The notes: generated by a model from the letters alone, not told the origin. Numbered from the stretch's first letter, positions 16,332 through 25,215 are shown. The stretch is 64,000 nt of DNA from Geomicrobium sediminis (GCF_016908595.1 NZ_JAFBEC010000003.1:124001-188000); one strand, 5' to 3'. Numbers and translations are program-made.

Positions 16332-17007
16332 GCTGAAAAACGTAACGAAGCGGTACGGTCGAAAACGTGTCATGAATGACATCTCGTTCACAGTTGATGC
16401 GGGTGAAATCACTTGTTTAATTGGATTGAACGGTGCCGGTAAAACGACGTTATTAAAAGCGATAATGAATCTAACACCATCTCAAGGAAGAATTACAGTA
16501 GATGGTAAGAAGGTGACGTCAAAAACATATCAAGACATGGTGTTCGTACCCGACGTGCTTCCGATGCCAAGGAATATGTCGATTCAAGAGTGTTTAGATT
16601 TTATGAATCATTTTTATAAGAAGTGGGATGAAAAGGCTGCAAATGAACTCCTACAGTTCTTTCAGTTAAAGAAAGAAGAACGCCTTCGAGGCTTGTCAAA
16701 AGGGTATTTAATGAGGGTGAATTTGTTACTTGGTATTGCTTCTGGTTGTAAATACTTACTTATGGATGAGCCTCTTTCTGGCATCGACATTCTAACAAGA
16801 GAACGCATTAGCGAGTTGTTAACGAGTGAATATGTGGACAAAAAAGCGATATTATTTACGACACATGAAATTGCTGAGATTGAGACAATTATTGATCGTG
16901 CAGTATTTATGAAAGACGGCATGATCGTAAGCGATTATTACGTGGAAACGTTAAGAGAACAAGAACAAAAGTCATTACTTGATAAAATGCGGGAGGTATA
17001 TGTGTGA
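16324..17007 (+). CDS. ABC transporter ATP-binding protein (YtrB-like)
   Basis: This 227-residue ATPase has Walker A GLNGAGKTT, a signature reduced to LSKGYLMRVNLLLGIA (canonical LSGGQ appears as LSKGY), Walker B YLLMDEPLSGID and switch His in TTHEI. Changed signatures of this kind are usual in YtrB-type ATPases. ATG 16324 has AGGGAG seven bases upstream. It overlaps the regulator and, by 4 bp, the permease gene. Confidence 0.87.
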   Translation: MIELKNVTKRYGRKRVMNDISFTVDAGEITCLIGLNGAGKTTLLKAIMNLTPSQGRITVDGKKVTSKTYQDMVFVPDVLPMPRNMSIQECLDFMNHFYKKWDEKAANELLQFFQLKKEERLRGLSKGYLMRVNLLLGIASGCKYLLMDEPLSGIDILTRERISELLTSEYVDKKAILFTTHEIAEIETIIDRAVFMKDGMIVSDYYVETLREQEQKSLLDKMREVYV

Positions 17008-17789
17008 ATTTTTTGCAATTGTTATTTATTGAATTTAACCGCATGAAATGGTTTTTGCTCATGTTAGTCATCGTCGTTTTTGGTGCTCAGTTCTTCCTTT
17101 CAATGATCACACCGGGGCGGCTCGTTCGAGATATTCAATTGGATCGCATTTCTGCATACGAAACGTACAATTTTTCCATTGTACTTGCATCCGATTATTA
17201 TTTATTTACAGTATTAATCCCAACGATTGTCATTTTTGTTTACGTTGCGATTATTTGGTACCGAGATTGGTTAGGCAAGGGGACGTATATGCAACGGTTG
17301 CTTACGTTACCGATCAGACGGATGATCATCTTTTATGCGAAACTTACGACGATTGTTTTGGTTGCGTTATTATTTATTGCACTGCATTCGTTGTTGTTGC
17401 CACTTCAACAGCTGACGTTTGCAGCAATGTTGCCTGACCAGTTTTATTCAGGGAATGCAAATGTAATTACACTGATCCAAATGTCTTTTTTAGAAGTGTT
17501 CTATTGGCATAACCTTATAGACTTTATTTACGTATTTTTAATTAGCATTACACTCATTAGTCTCATGTTTACAGGTGTTTTAATTGAGAGAGCGTATCGT
17601 TATGTTGGACTCGTAATGAATGCAAGTATAGTTATTGTGTTGTTTGTACTTTATATTCAGTTAATTGAAGCTTCGATGAGTTTTTATAGTCATGAAATGA
17701 TGTGGATGATCAGTGGGATAATTGTTATTTTACTCACAGTTTCACTTGTTGTATCGAGCTTGTTATTGACGAAGCGGATGAGTGCTTAA
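17004..17789 (+). CDS. ABC transporter permease, six membrane segments
   Basis: This 261-residue hydrophobic protein has about six membrane helices (near 10-30, 65-85, 100-125, 165-190, 205-225 and 232-255). It starts at GTG 17004 after GGGAGGT and overlaps the ATPase gene, so it is the membrane partner. The transported compound is unknown; YtrA-linked transporters often respond to cell-wall antibiotics, but nothing here proves that. Confidence 0.75.
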   Translation: MNFLQLLFIEFNRMKWFLLMLVIVVFGAQFFLSMITPGRLVRDIQLDRISAYETYNFSIVLASDYYLFTVLIPTIVIFVYVAIIWYRDWLGKGTYMQRLLTLPIRRMIIFYAKLTTIVLVALLFIALHSLLLPLQQLTFAAMLPDQFYSGNANVITLIQMSFLEVFYWHNLIDFIYVFLISITLISLMFTGVLIERAYRYVGLVMNASIVIVLFVLYIQLIEASMSFYSHEMMWMISGIIVILLTVSLVVSSLLLTKRMSA

Positions 17790-17802
17790 GGGAGTGATAA
17801 TC

Positions 17803-18876
17803 GTGAAAAAAACAATCCCAACGCTAATCATTATTGTTCTTATTGTCGTTGGTTTTAGTTCATATGCCATCCAAATGAGTACCGCTCTTTCTGAACGCCC
17901 GAATTTAGAGCTTGAGAATGAGGAAGGCGATCGTAGTGTCTTAGAAGATCTTGTCTTCACAGGATATGCAGGACACTTTGATGAAGAGGTCGCTTATGCG
18001 ATCGATGGAGAGACGAATTATGAAAGTACAAGTTCATTGTTTAAGAATTTAGGAACAGCAGGGAGTGTGCATCCAGAACTGGCAGAGCGTCATCCGGCAT
18101 TTGCCCGGAATTTGCACGGTCCGTATCATGAAGATGAGAATTTCATCGTCTCAGCAAGTTACCAGATTGTTAGTAATGATTTAATGGATTACCACATTAC
18201 GCTCAAGTTTTTAGATAAACAGTCCGAAGAACAATGGGAGCTTGAAATTCCGTTCGAAGATGCATCTTGGGGATGGGTTGAGAGCATTTATTTAGATCAG
18301 ACAGACGTTCATGTGATCGTTGCGAAAGAAGAATGGGAGGAGCATAATGAGACCGCTTCAAGAAGCGAACATCTCGTTATTGATGTAAAACAATCACAAG
18401 TTGTCGATCGTACGTCCTTCGAGGGTTTAATTCAACCGTCTGCAACTGAATTAGAGCAACAAGTACTAATTCAATTGGAAGAAGAGTTAGTTGTGTATGA
18501 TATGATTAATCAAGAAGTTGTCCAATCGTTTGAAGCGCCAGAAGGAGCGAATTCGTATACGTTTTACTCATATATACTAAGCAATGAGCGTCTCTATTAT
18601 TATGATCACGAGCGGGAGAGCTTAATGTATGATGACAATGGAGAATATAAACCGCTCGTAGACATTGATTCAATGAATAACAACTATTTATATCATCATT
18701 CGTTTGTTGGGGAGTATCTTTATTTACTTTTCAACCATTATGAGACATTGAATGTTACACATCTGTATGTGATTGATCCTATAACAAACGAAGTGGTTTA
18801 CTCTGGTGACATTACAACAGAAAAAGAACCACCGATTGAACTATACTTTTATGATATAAAAAAGCAGGAAATGTAA
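17803..18876 (+). CDS. Membrane-anchored extracytoplasmic protein of the GntR/ABC operon
   Basis: This 357-residue protein has one N-terminal membrane helix (KKTIPTLIIIVLIVVGFSSYAI) and a large outside domain rich in strands and Tyr. Repeated short motifs such as VVDRTSFEG, VVQSFEAPEG and VVYSGDITTE suggest beta-propeller-like blades. GTG 17803 follows AAGGGAG. As fourth gene in the unit it may serve as an accessory or sensor protein of the transporter. I do not recognise the family. Confidence 0.6.
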   Translation: MKKTIPTLIIIVLIVVGFSSYAIQMSTALSERPNLELENEEGDRSVLEDLVFTGYAGHFDEEVAYAIDGETNYESTSSLFKNLGTAGSVHPELAERHPAFARNLHGPYHEDENFIVSASYQIVSNDLMDYHITLKFLDKQSEEQWELEIPFEDASWGWVESIYLDQTDVHVIVAKEEWEEHNETASRSEHLVIDVKQSQVVDRTSFEGLIQPSATELEQQVLIQLEEELVVYDMINQEVVQSFEAPEGANSYTFYSYILSNERLYYYDHERESLMYDDNGEYKPLVDIDSMNNNYLYHHSFVGEYLYLLFNHYETLNVTHLYVIDPITNEVVYSGDITTEKEPPIELYFYDIKKQEM

Positions 18877-18881
18877 TGAAA

Positions 18882-18918
18882 GTCTTCTTAGTGCAAAAGC
18901 ACTGAGGAGGCTTTTTTT
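18882..18918 (+). terminator. Terminator of the GntR/ABC operon
   Basis: GTCTTCTTAGTGC and GCACTGAGGAGGC pair around AAAA, followed by TTTTTTT. Confidence 0.88.
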
Positions 18919-19010
18919 GAGTGAAAGCTTGTATAATGAAACAGCTGGATGGTGTTCCCTCTAAAGTGTGGTGATGGAATTGTTGAGTCACATAAGCTTC
19001 TATTGTAAAC

Positions 19011-19031
19011 TTATCATACGTCAAATGATAA
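19011..19031. promoter_or_regulatory. Palindrome in front of the ABM monooxygenase gene
   Basis: TTATCAT and ATGATAA are perfect 7-bp arms separated by seven bases, ending 11 bp before the start codon. It could be an operator or a short RNA hairpin near the ribosome site. It is not a canonical Fur box. A TATAAT at 18932 may be the -10 of this unit. Confidence 0.3.
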
Positions 19032-19042
19032 TGGGTGAACGT

Positions 19043-19348
19043 ATGTATATCGTAACATCAACTGTAACTGTGCCTCGTGAGAAGACTGAAGAGGTTATTG
19101 ATATTTATAAACATCGCTCTAGAAAAGTCGATCAAGCAGCGGGCTTCCAATCGTTTCACCTGCTTCAAAATGACAAAAAACCAGAAGAACTAACCGTTCA
19201 TTTAATATGGGATTCTAAAGAAGATTATATTCGTTGGGTAAGTAGTGATGAATACAAAGAAATTCATGAGCTTGAGAAAAAATACCCTGATCAAGAGCTC
19301 GCTTCAATCTCAGCTAAGGTCGGCATGTTCTCAGTGGTAGCAACATGA
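19043..19348 (+). CDS. ABM-domain monooxygenase, HmoA/IsdG-like
   Basis: This 101-residue ferredoxin-like protein of the antibiotic biosynthesis monooxygenase superfamily reads YIVTSTVTVPREKTEEVIDIYKHR, then GFQSFHLLQNDKKPEELTVHLIWDSKEDYIRWVSSDEYKEIH. This is the pattern of HmoA/HmoB-type proteins, some of which open haem. It overlaps the next gene by 4 bp (ATGA), so it heads the cobalamin/STAS unit. Whether it binds haem, another tetrapyrrole or something else is open. Confidence 0.7.
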   Translation: MYIVTSTVTVPREKTEEVIDIYKHRSRKVDQAAGFQSFHLLQNDKKPEELTVHLIWDSKEDYIRWVSSDEYKEIHELEKKYPDQELASISAKVGMFSVVAT

Positions 19349-19695
19349 ATGAAGTGACGAAAAAGCGGGTTGCACTTGAGATCACGAAAGAAATATATCG
19401 CGACTTCCCTGATTTATGGGCGAAGTTTGGTGAGAACGGCCGTTTTCGTACAGAGGAAGATAACATGCATCATCTTAATCATTTAGAAACGACAATGAAA
19501 ATGAATGATGAATCATACTTTCTTGATTATACGGAGTGGTTAAACCGAGTCCTTACGAGTCGAAATGTAGGTACACACCTCATTATTGATAACTTTGAAC
19601 GATTGATTCGACATTTGCGTCATTACGGGTCGGAAGAAGAACAGAAGGCGTATACAGGTTATTTAAGAAGCGCTATTGAGCAACTACAAGATTAA
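19345..19695 (+). CDS. Small helical protein of the cobalamin/STAS unit
   Basis: This 116-residue soluble protein appears all helical. Its most marked segment is NDESYFLDYTEWLNRVLTSRNVGTHLIIDNFERLIRHLRHYG. I recall F-x-DY-x-x-WL-x-x-x-L-x-x-R patterns from helical regions before B12-binding domains in other bacteria, but cannot confirm homology. It starts inside the ABM gene and ends 22 bases before the cobalamin protein gene, so it is probably a partner of that sensor. Function is unknown. Confidence 0.6.
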   Translation: MNEVTKKRVALEITKEIYRDFPDLWAKFGENGRFRTEEDNMHHLNHLETTMKMNDESYFLDYTEWLNRVLTSRNVGTHLIIDNFERLIRHLRHYGSEEEQKAYTGYLRSAIEQLQD

Positions 19696-19717
19696 TTGCA
19701 AAAGAGGTGTTGACCAA

Positions 19718-20377
19718 TTGCATGAGTATGTAGAGAAATTTACTGAATATGTATTAGCTGGCGATGATAATCAAGCTAGTCGTCTCGTTGACTCAGCGAT
19801 GGCTCAATACACGAAAACCGAAGTGTTCGAGCAACTGATTACACCTGCAATGTATAGAGTTGGCACACTTTGGGAGGAGAACAAAATATCGGTAGCGGAT
19901 GAGCATTTAGCGACGGCAGTTGTCGATATGATCATTACGTCTCTTGATCAAAAAGAACCTCAAGAAGAAGCACTCCCTGACACGGGTAAAGTTTTACTTG
20001 GGGGCGTTGAGGCCGAGGAGCACTATTTAGGACTTAAGATGGTTAGTTCAAGGTTCAAAGATTATCGATGGAACGTTCGATATTTAGGACCGAACTTACC
20101 ACTGAGTCACCTTCATACGATGGCACAAATGTGGAAACCAGATGTAATTGTGCTCTCTGTTGCTCTTGCCTACCGTCTGCCGTCAGTCATCGAATATGTT
20201 GATACGTTCTCAAAGTTTGAGCACCAACCGACAATCTTAATTGGAGGGCGAGTGGCTCCGAAGCTACAGTCGACATTTTCAGAGTACAACAACGTATTCG
20301 TACTGGTTGGGTTAGATGATCTCGATCAATGGATTGAAACTGGGAAGGTAGGAAGTGTACATGCAGGAACAAAGTAA
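19718..20377 (+). CDS. Stand-alone cobalamin-binding sensor with CarH-type motifs
   Basis: This 219-residue protein has a helical B12-binding-2 domain (about 1-85) and a Rossmann-like B12-binding domain (about 90-215). It carries W52-x9-E62-H63 (LWEENKISVADEH), the signature over the upper face of adenosylcobalamin in CarH/LitR photoreceptors, and E100-x-H102-xx-G105 (EEHYLG), with His102 as expected lower ligand. No MerR DNA-binding domain is present. The residue after Trp52 is Glu where Thermus CarH has His132, so its light-state bis-His ligation would not form in the same way. TTG 19718 is chosen because AGAGGTG lies eight bases upstream. It overlaps the STAS gene. Confidence 0.85.
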   Translation: MHEYVEKFTEYVLAGDDNQASRLVDSAMAQYTKTEVFEQLITPAMYRVGTLWEENKISVADEHLATAVVDMIITSLDQKEPQEEALPDTGKVLLGGVEAEEHYLGLKMVSSRFKDYRWNVRYLGPNLPLSHLHTMAQMWKPDVIVLSVALAYRLPSVIEYVDTFSKFEHQPTILIGGRVAPKLQSTFSEYNNVFVLVGLDDLDQWIETGKVGSVHAGTK

Positions 20378-21128
20378 TAACCACCTTCCTCTTCCATCTT
20401 TTAAAATTGATAAAAATTACGATATTTTGGAGCGCTCTACTGAAGCTGTTAAGCATTTTAAGGCAGAGCGTTCTTTTTTAGCGATTGTTGATGAGGATAG
20501 CGTGAATAAAGTGAAGCATTGGTTGCAGCCTGAGCATGATCAGATGAGGATTGAGGTGAATGTGTTCACCATTGATGAAGAACTCATTCTCGTAGATCTT
20601 TATGTTGGTTGGATTAGCGAATTGCATGCAGAAGTTCTCGTCGTTAAAAAAGACGAAGCGTTTTCAAGAGTCATGAATCAACTCGCCCAATTGCGATCAA
20701 GGTTACAAGATACGAACATGCAGCTGATGGTCGAGAAAGAACGGTTAGAAGTAACGATGGAAGAGAACCGTCAGTTGTCTGCGCCATTCATTACGTTAAA
20801 TGATGACGTAGCACTCGTTCCGATGTTCGGAGATCTTGACGATAAGAAGATTCGCTCAGTTGAAGACAAACTGTTAAAGCAAATATACGAGGATAGTGCA
20901 GATGATATTATTTTTGACTTTACTGCTGTTGGAAAGATATCGGATTACGGAATGGTCGGCCTTAAAAATTTGCTCCAATCACTTTCCGTGATGGGGATGA
21001 ATGTAACGATTGCAGGTGTTGATCGCTCAGTCGCAGCTTCTTTTCAACAATTTGAAGTTCAGAAATGGAATTTAGTGTTTCAACATTCGTTGGAGAGTGC
21101 ATTAAAAAGCATGAACGTCACGCAATAA
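20361..21128 (+). CDS. STAS-domain protein with N-terminal sensor-like and coiled-coil regions
   Basis: This 255-residue protein has an N-terminal alpha/beta region (about 10-105, perhaps a degenerate PAS), a heptad-rich helix (MNQLAQLRSRLQDTNMQLMVEKERLEVTMEENRQL) and a C-terminal STAS domain (APFITLNDDVALVPMFGDLDDKKIRSVEDKLL...). The STAS part resembles RsbR-type stressosome proteins. Tyr196 in KISDYGMVGL stands where RsbR-like proteins have the phosphorylated Thr, so kinase regulation is doubtful. ATG 20361 follows AGGAAG and the gene overlaps the cobalamin gene by 17 bp, indicating stoichiometric expression and probably a complex. Confidence 0.82.
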   Translation: MQEQSNNHLPLPSFKIDKNYDILERSTEAVKHFKAERSFLAIVDEDSVNKVKHWLQPEHDQMRIEVNVFTIDEELILVDLYVGWISELHAEVLVVKKDEAFSRVMNQLAQLRSRLQDTNMQLMVEKERLEVTMEENRQLSAPFITLNDDVALVPMFGDLDDKKIRSVEDKLLKQIYEDSADDIIFDFTAVGKISDYGMVGLKNLLQSLSVMGMNVTIAGVDRSVAASFQQFEVQKWNLVFQHSLESALKSMNVTQ

Positions 21129-21152
21129 ATGCGGTGATTCATGCTTTTTTTT
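21108..21152 (+). terminator. Terminator of the cobalamin/STAS unit
   Basis: AGCATGA and TCATGCT close an inner stem TCACGCA/TGCGGTGA; TTTTTTT follows. It overlaps the STAS gene's last codons. Confidence 0.8.
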
Positions 21153-21153
21153 A

Positions 21154-21182
21154 TTGCACTTTAGTTGTGGTTTAGTGATAAT
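21154..21182 (+). promoter_or_regulatory. Sigma-A promoter of the chemotaxis-type gene
   Basis: TTGCAC, a 17-bp spacer and GATAAT lie 57 bp before the TTG start at 21239. Confidence 0.5.
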
Positions 21183-21238
21183 GCATTTATGGGTATAAAG
21201 GATTATTAATGATCCAGAAATAAAGGAGATAAGAACTA

Positions 21239-22768
21239 TTGAAAGCGAAGAAAAATAAGGTCATGCTCTTTTTTACAGGTTTTTTCATTGGTCTTCTATT
21301 ACTTGTCATGATTTTACATCGAGGGGTCGGTTGGCTCGATCGTTACCTCATGATAACAGGGAGAGCAGGCAATGGAGATTTCACGCTAGTCATAACCTTT
21401 TTGTTAATCCTACCTGTTGTGTTTTTTATTGTCGCTGTATTGAATTATATTCGATCAAAAGAGCATGACCTTATTGAATGGTTTGTTATGCTTTCTCTTA
21501 CATTCGGAAGTATAGCGTTAATCGCTGTTGGCGATGGACTTGTAGAATATCATTTTTCGATATTTATGGTACTCGCAGCTCTTGCTTATTATGAGCATAT
21601 GCGGTTGTTAATTGTGAGTACGATGATCTTTGCATTGCAACATTTTGTCGGTTATTTTGCATTCCCAGAATTAATATGTGGAACTGGAGATTATCCATTT
21701 TCCTTGCTGATGATTCACGCTGTATTTTTACTTGTAACTTCAGGTGTATTATTGACTCAAATTCGGGTACGTAGTCAGTTTATTGCAGATGTTCAAGAGA
21801 CAGATGACCGCCAACAGAAGATGATCAAATCTCTCGTAGAACGCGTAGCAAGAACGTCAGAAGTTGTAACGTCGAATGTTGAGAAATTGGACAACGCTTC
21901 AAAGCGTTCAACAGAAACATCACTAAAAAATAAAGAGTCATTCTCACAAATGGAAGCGGGCGCTTCCATTCAAGTGGAGAATGCTGTGCTTAGCCAATCA
22001 GCATTAAAGAATGTGGAAGACCTCGTAAGTCAAATAGTACAAACAGGCAAAGAATCAGAGGCAATTGCAAGAGATGCGAGTCACTCAGCGACTGCAGGTT
22101 CTACGTATATGAGTGATTCAATGATGCATATGGCTGGGATTGCGAATCATATGAATTACATGTATGAGCAAATGACGAGTCTGAACGAGAAAATGAAGGA
22201 AATTGGAAGGATAACGGAGTTTATTACGACGATTGGAAAACAGACAAACCTGTTATCACTTAATGCATCAATTGAAGCGGCGAGAGCGGGTAAGGAAGGT
22301 AAAGGCTTCTCGGTCGTTGCTAAAGAAATGCGCCGTTTGTCTGAACAATCAAATGAGAATGCGCAGATCATTGTGAAGATCATTTCCCAAATTCAATCTG
22401 AGACGAGCAAGCTAAATGAACGTATAACGAAAGCACAAAAAGATAGTACGACTGGACTTAGCCAATCCGAACAAACGAAACAATTATTTGAAAGCATTGC
22501 GCTTAAAGCGGAAGAAGTGCATGAACATTTGCTACAATCGTTGCATCATTCGAACACGATTCATTCGGAAACCGAAAAAGCATTAGAAAACGTCGAGAGT
22601 ATGACGAGCGTGACAGAGCAGTATCGTCAGACGATTAATGAAAGTGCTGTCGTTTCAGAGAAAGAACGGAACGATCGCCTTATTATGGATCAATCCATTC
22701 ATGACTTAAAGCATCTGATCTTAAATCTTCATGATGACTTAGGGGAGTTACGTGCACAAGAGCTTTGA
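21239..22768 (+). CDS. Methyl-accepting chemotaxis-type protein with polytopic membrane sensor
   Basis: This 509-residue protein has about six membrane helices in residues 8-180 with no large outside domain, then a coiled coil and a signalling domain. The hairpin tip is [44 protein letters not shown], clearly MCP type. There is no HAMP domain. It starts at TTG 21239 after AAAGGAG. It lies just after the cobalamin/STAS unit, in the same direction but behind a terminator, so a functional link is suggested, not shown. It could feed CheA or another output. Confidence 0.88.
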   Translation: MKAKKNKVMLFFTGFFIGLLLLVMILHRGVGWLDRYLMITGRAGNGDFTLVITFLLILPVVFFIVAVLNYIRSKEHDLIEWFVMLSLTFGSIALIAVGDGLVEYHFSIFMVLAALAYYEHMRLLIVSTMIFALQHFVGYFAFPELICGTGDYPFSLLMIHAVFLLVTSGVLLTQIRVRSQFIADVQETDDRQQKMIKSLVERVARTSEVVTSNVEKLDNASKRSTETSLKNKESFSQMEAGASIQVENAVLSQSALKNVEDLVSQIVQTGKESEAIARDASHSATAGSTYMSDSMMHMAGIANHMNYMYEQMTSLNEKMKEIGRITEFITTIGKQTNLLSLNASIEAARAGKEGKGFSVVAKEMRRLSEQSNENAQIIVKIISQIQSETSKLNERITKAQKDSTTGLSQSEQTKQLFESIALKAEEVHEHLLQSLHHSNTIHSETEKALENVESMTSVTEQYRQTINESAVVSEKERNDRLIMDQSIHDLKHLILNLHDDLGELRAQEL

Positions 22769-22784
22769 AGAAGGTGGGATTCAA

Positions 22785-23771
22785 TTGTTTGAATCAATTC
22801 ATCGTGCGATCCATGACAAAATTATCCCTGGAGCAGTCGTTGCAGTTGAAAAGGGCAGTGATCGTACCATTGAAGTTTTTGGGAAGAAACACCCTCGTAT
22901 TAATGACGAGCTGATGAGACGCGATACGCAATTTGACATTGCATCTTTAACGAAAGTTGTCGCAGGTTTGACGATTGTTTTTCATTTAATTGAACGTGGG
23001 CGATTGCAGTTAGATCAGCCCGTTGCTGAGGTGTTACCGGATTGGACAGAACCTCGTGTTACAATCCGGCATTTGTTGCAACATACGTCAGGTTTAAAAG
23101 CGGATCATCCAGCGAAGTATGAAGGTTTTAATCCTGAAGCGATCTACAAAGATCTGATGCAATCACCGTTACAAACGACCCCGGGAACAGAGAGGGTCTA
23201 TTCAGATCTTGGCATGATCCTCTTGTATTACGTCTGTAGTAGTGTGATGGATATATCTTATGAAGACTATTTCATACACCATGTGGCAAGGCCACTCGGC
23301 TTAAAGGCCACTACGTTTTTACCAAACCGATTGGAACCAATCGCGGCTACAGAGTATGATTTCGTTCGTGGAGGTTACAAGCACGGGATTGTGCACGATG
23401 AGAAGGCAGAAAGAATGGGTGGTGTGAGCGCCCATGCAGGGTTGTTCTCGACGGCATCAGATTTACTAACGTTTTTATCGATGATCAAAAATGACGGAGC
23501 AAAGCGTTTTGATGCTGCACTTGTACGGGAAGCAAAAGCTGGATTAGGCTTTGAAGTGTCAGGTACGACGTATCGACATACTGGATTTACCGGGGTACAC
23601 ATGTGGGGTGATGATTCCCTTGACCTTCGTGCAGTTTTGTTAACGAACCGTGTCCACTTTGGAAGACAGGTGTCTATTCAGTCGCTTAGGAAACAAGTTG
23701 ACGATGCAATTAAACAAAAATGGGCATCTGCTACGAGCGATTCACCCACCCGAAACATAGATTATGAGTAA
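22785..23771 (+). CDS. Serine hydrolase of the class C beta-lactamase/DD-peptidase type
   Basis: This 328-residue enzyme has S54-L-T-K57 (active-site SxxK), a YSD motif (ERVYSDLG) in the YxN position, LLQHTSGL and a C-terminal HTGFTG in the KTG position. There is no signal peptide, so it is cytoplasmic and is not expected to give beta-lactam resistance; esterase or peptidase activity is more likely. TTG 22785 has GAAGGTGGG upstream and gives the usual family start; GTG 22752 within the preceding gene is a second possibility. Confidence 0.85.
   Translation: MFESIHRAIHDKIIPGAVVAVEKGSDRTIEVFGKKHPRINDELMRRDTQFDIASLTKVVAGLTIVFHLIERGRLQLDQPVAEVLPDWTEPRVTIRHLLQHTSGLKADHPAKYEGFNPEAIYKDLMQSPLQTTPGTERVYSDLGMILLYYVCSSVMDISYEDYFIHHVARPLGLKATTFLPNRLEPIAATEYDFVRGGYKHGIVHDEKAERMGGVSAHAGLFSTASDLLTFLSMIKNDGAKRFDAALVREAKAGLGFEVSGTTYRHTGFTGVHMWGDDSLDLRAVLLTNRVHFGRQVSIQSLRKQVDDAIKQKWASATSDSPTRNIDYE
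23756..23764 (+). promoter_or_regulatory. Possible late mother-cell (sigma-E/K) -10 of the CotD-like gene
   Basis: CATAGATTA fits the CATANNNTA pattern of mother-cell sporulation promoters, 30 bp before the CotD-like ATG. No matching -35 AC was found at the usual spacing, so support is partial. Confidence 0.35.
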
Positions 23772-23793
23772 TTGATGTTTTAGGAGGGTTCGC

Positions 23794-24045
23794 ATGTTTC
23801 CAAGACGACCACCAAAATGGCACCATCCGTTTCCGTTACCTGGTCCAATGAAACCAGGTCAAGAAGTGATTATTCCTGAAGTGTTTACGGTCCAACATCA
23901 ACACGTAAAAAATCACGTATTCAAGCACGTTCCTGTCTACCCAAAGACATATAGCGAAGAATACGATCAACAAGTCATTCATACGAATTGGTCTCCCCAT
24001 CCTCAGCCCCATCCGCCTCACCCTCGGAGAAGGCCATTTTTCTAA
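23794..24045 (+). CDS. CotD-like inner spore coat protein
   Basis: This 83-residue protein is rich in His, Pro and aromatic residues. The core QHQHVKNHVFKHVPVYPKTYSEEY has the spacing of CotD-family coat proteins (HQHFQHVHYFPHT-like), flanked by Pro-rich ends. A very strong AGGAGGG site and a CATAGATTA element precede it. It is monocistronic with its own terminator and shows that the organism makes spores. Confidence 0.75.
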   Translation: MFPRRPPKWHHPFPLPGPMKPGQEVIIPEVFTVQHQHVKNHVFKHVPVYPKTYSEEYDQQVIHTNWSPHPQPHPPHPRRRPFF

Positions 24046-24050
24046 TGAAA

Positions 24051-24087
24051 AAACTGTCAATCTAAGTAGATTGGCAGTTTTCTTTTT
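24051..24087 (+). terminator. Terminator of the CotD-like gene
   Basis: AAACTGTCAATCT and AGATTGGCAGTTT arms with one T-G pair around AAGT are followed by TCTTTTTC. Confidence 0.88.
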
Positions 24088-24199
24088 CAATGAATAGCAG
24101 ATGTTTTGAAGAGTGTTCGCCGGCTTTAAAGCTGTTGATGTATACTAATAAAGACAAAAAATTCTGTACTAATCATCACGTAAAGTTGGGGGTACTGGC

Positions 24200-25213
24200 A
24201 TGATTGAACCATTTAAAGTAGAGGTTAGCCAACATCGGGGATCGTCGTATGAAGTTGGTATGCATTCAGGGCAACGAGTGAAAGGGAAGCAGATTGTTAA
24301 TGTTTATGAATCGATCACTCGCGAACAAATCGATGTTGATGAAATGGAAGCATTGTTTAAGACGTTTGCTCCTCATTTACTTGATGAAATGGAAGGGTTA
24401 GCAGAAGCATTAACATGGTCTTTTGCCAAGGTGGCAACTTGTTTCAGTGGGTATGATATTCCGAAAGTAGAGGCAATGGGATGTTCAACGATGATGTCAG
24501 ATTCGTATTATGTTCGCAACTATGATTTCTCTCCTGAATTGTATGATCATCGATTCGCATTGAGCGATCCGAAAGAAGGGTTCGCAACGGCAGGTTATCC
24601 ATTGCAACTACTTGGAAGGCACGATGGGGTAAACGAGCATGGCCTTGTCGCTGGCTTTCATTTCGTAAGTAACGCTGATTACCAAACTGGAATCTCTGCG
24701 TGGACCGCAATTCGAATGGTACTGGATACGTGTACATCCACAGAAGATGCCGTTCGTTTATTGAAGACGATTCCGCATGCAGCTTGTTACAATTTCTCGA
24801 TTGCAGATGCTTCTGGTAAGCAAGTAGCCGTTGAAGCAACGCCAACGACCGTGAACGTACGGCATTCAACAAACGCATTAGCTTGTGTAAATCACTTTCA
24901 AACTGAACCACTTCAAACCGCCAATCGAACAAACATTGAAGGCTCAAAAAAGCGAAACGAATATATCCAACAACTTATAGAGAAGAAGGTATCGTTTGCC
25001 GATGCATTTCGATTGTTTTCATTGAAAGGTTCGCCTTTATTTTATACGGATTATGAGCAGTTATTTGGAACATTACATACATTTGCCTATGAGTTTACGA
25101 CTTCGCGTGTTGTTACGTGTCCGGCTGGCAGAATCGATGTGTTGGACTTTATCTTTACTGACTGGGTCAATGGTGAGGACCTACGTCTGGATCACGTATT
25201 AGGGGAGCGTTGA
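24200..25213 (+). CDS. C45-family peptidase / acyltransferase-like Ntn hydrolase
   Basis: This 337-residue protein belongs to the group of isopenicillin-N acyltransferase and choloylglycine-hydrolase-like enzymes. Landmarks are RGSSYEVGMHSGQR near the N-terminus, the candidate nucleophile Cys95 in EAMGCSTMM, YYVRNYDFSPE, GVNEHGLVAGFHFV and ALACVNHF. In this family the Cys becomes N-terminal after self-cleavage. The substrate is unknown; amide or acyl-homoserine-lactone hydrolysis are possibilities. It is convergent with the gene at 25216. Confidence 0.8.
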   Translation: MIEPFKVEVSQHRGSSYEVGMHSGQRVKGKQIVNVYESITREQIDVDEMEALFKTFAPHLLDEMEGLAEALTWSFAKVATCFSGYDIPKVEAMGCSTMMSDSYYVRNYDFSPELYDHRFALSDPKEGFATAGYPLQLLGRHDGVNEHGLVAGFHFVSNADYQTGISAWTAIRMVLDTCTSTEDAVRLLKTIPHAACYNFSIADASGKQVAVEATPTTVNVRHSTNALACVNHFQTEPLQTANRTNIEGSKKRNEYIQQLIEKKVSFADAFRLFSLKGSPLFYTDYEQLFGTLHTFAYEFTTSRVVTCPAGRIDVLDFIFTDWVNGEDLRLDHVLGER

Positions 25214-25215
25214 TC

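Noticed and set aside
18938-19042. Cobalamin riboswitch before the B12-sensor unit
   Set aside because: No B12-box-like GCCACTG word or extended structure was seen; the leader is only about 100 bases.
22785-23771. Secreted beta-lactamase resistance gene
   Set aside because: There is no signal peptide, and SxxK hydrolases of this type are mostly esterases or peptidases.
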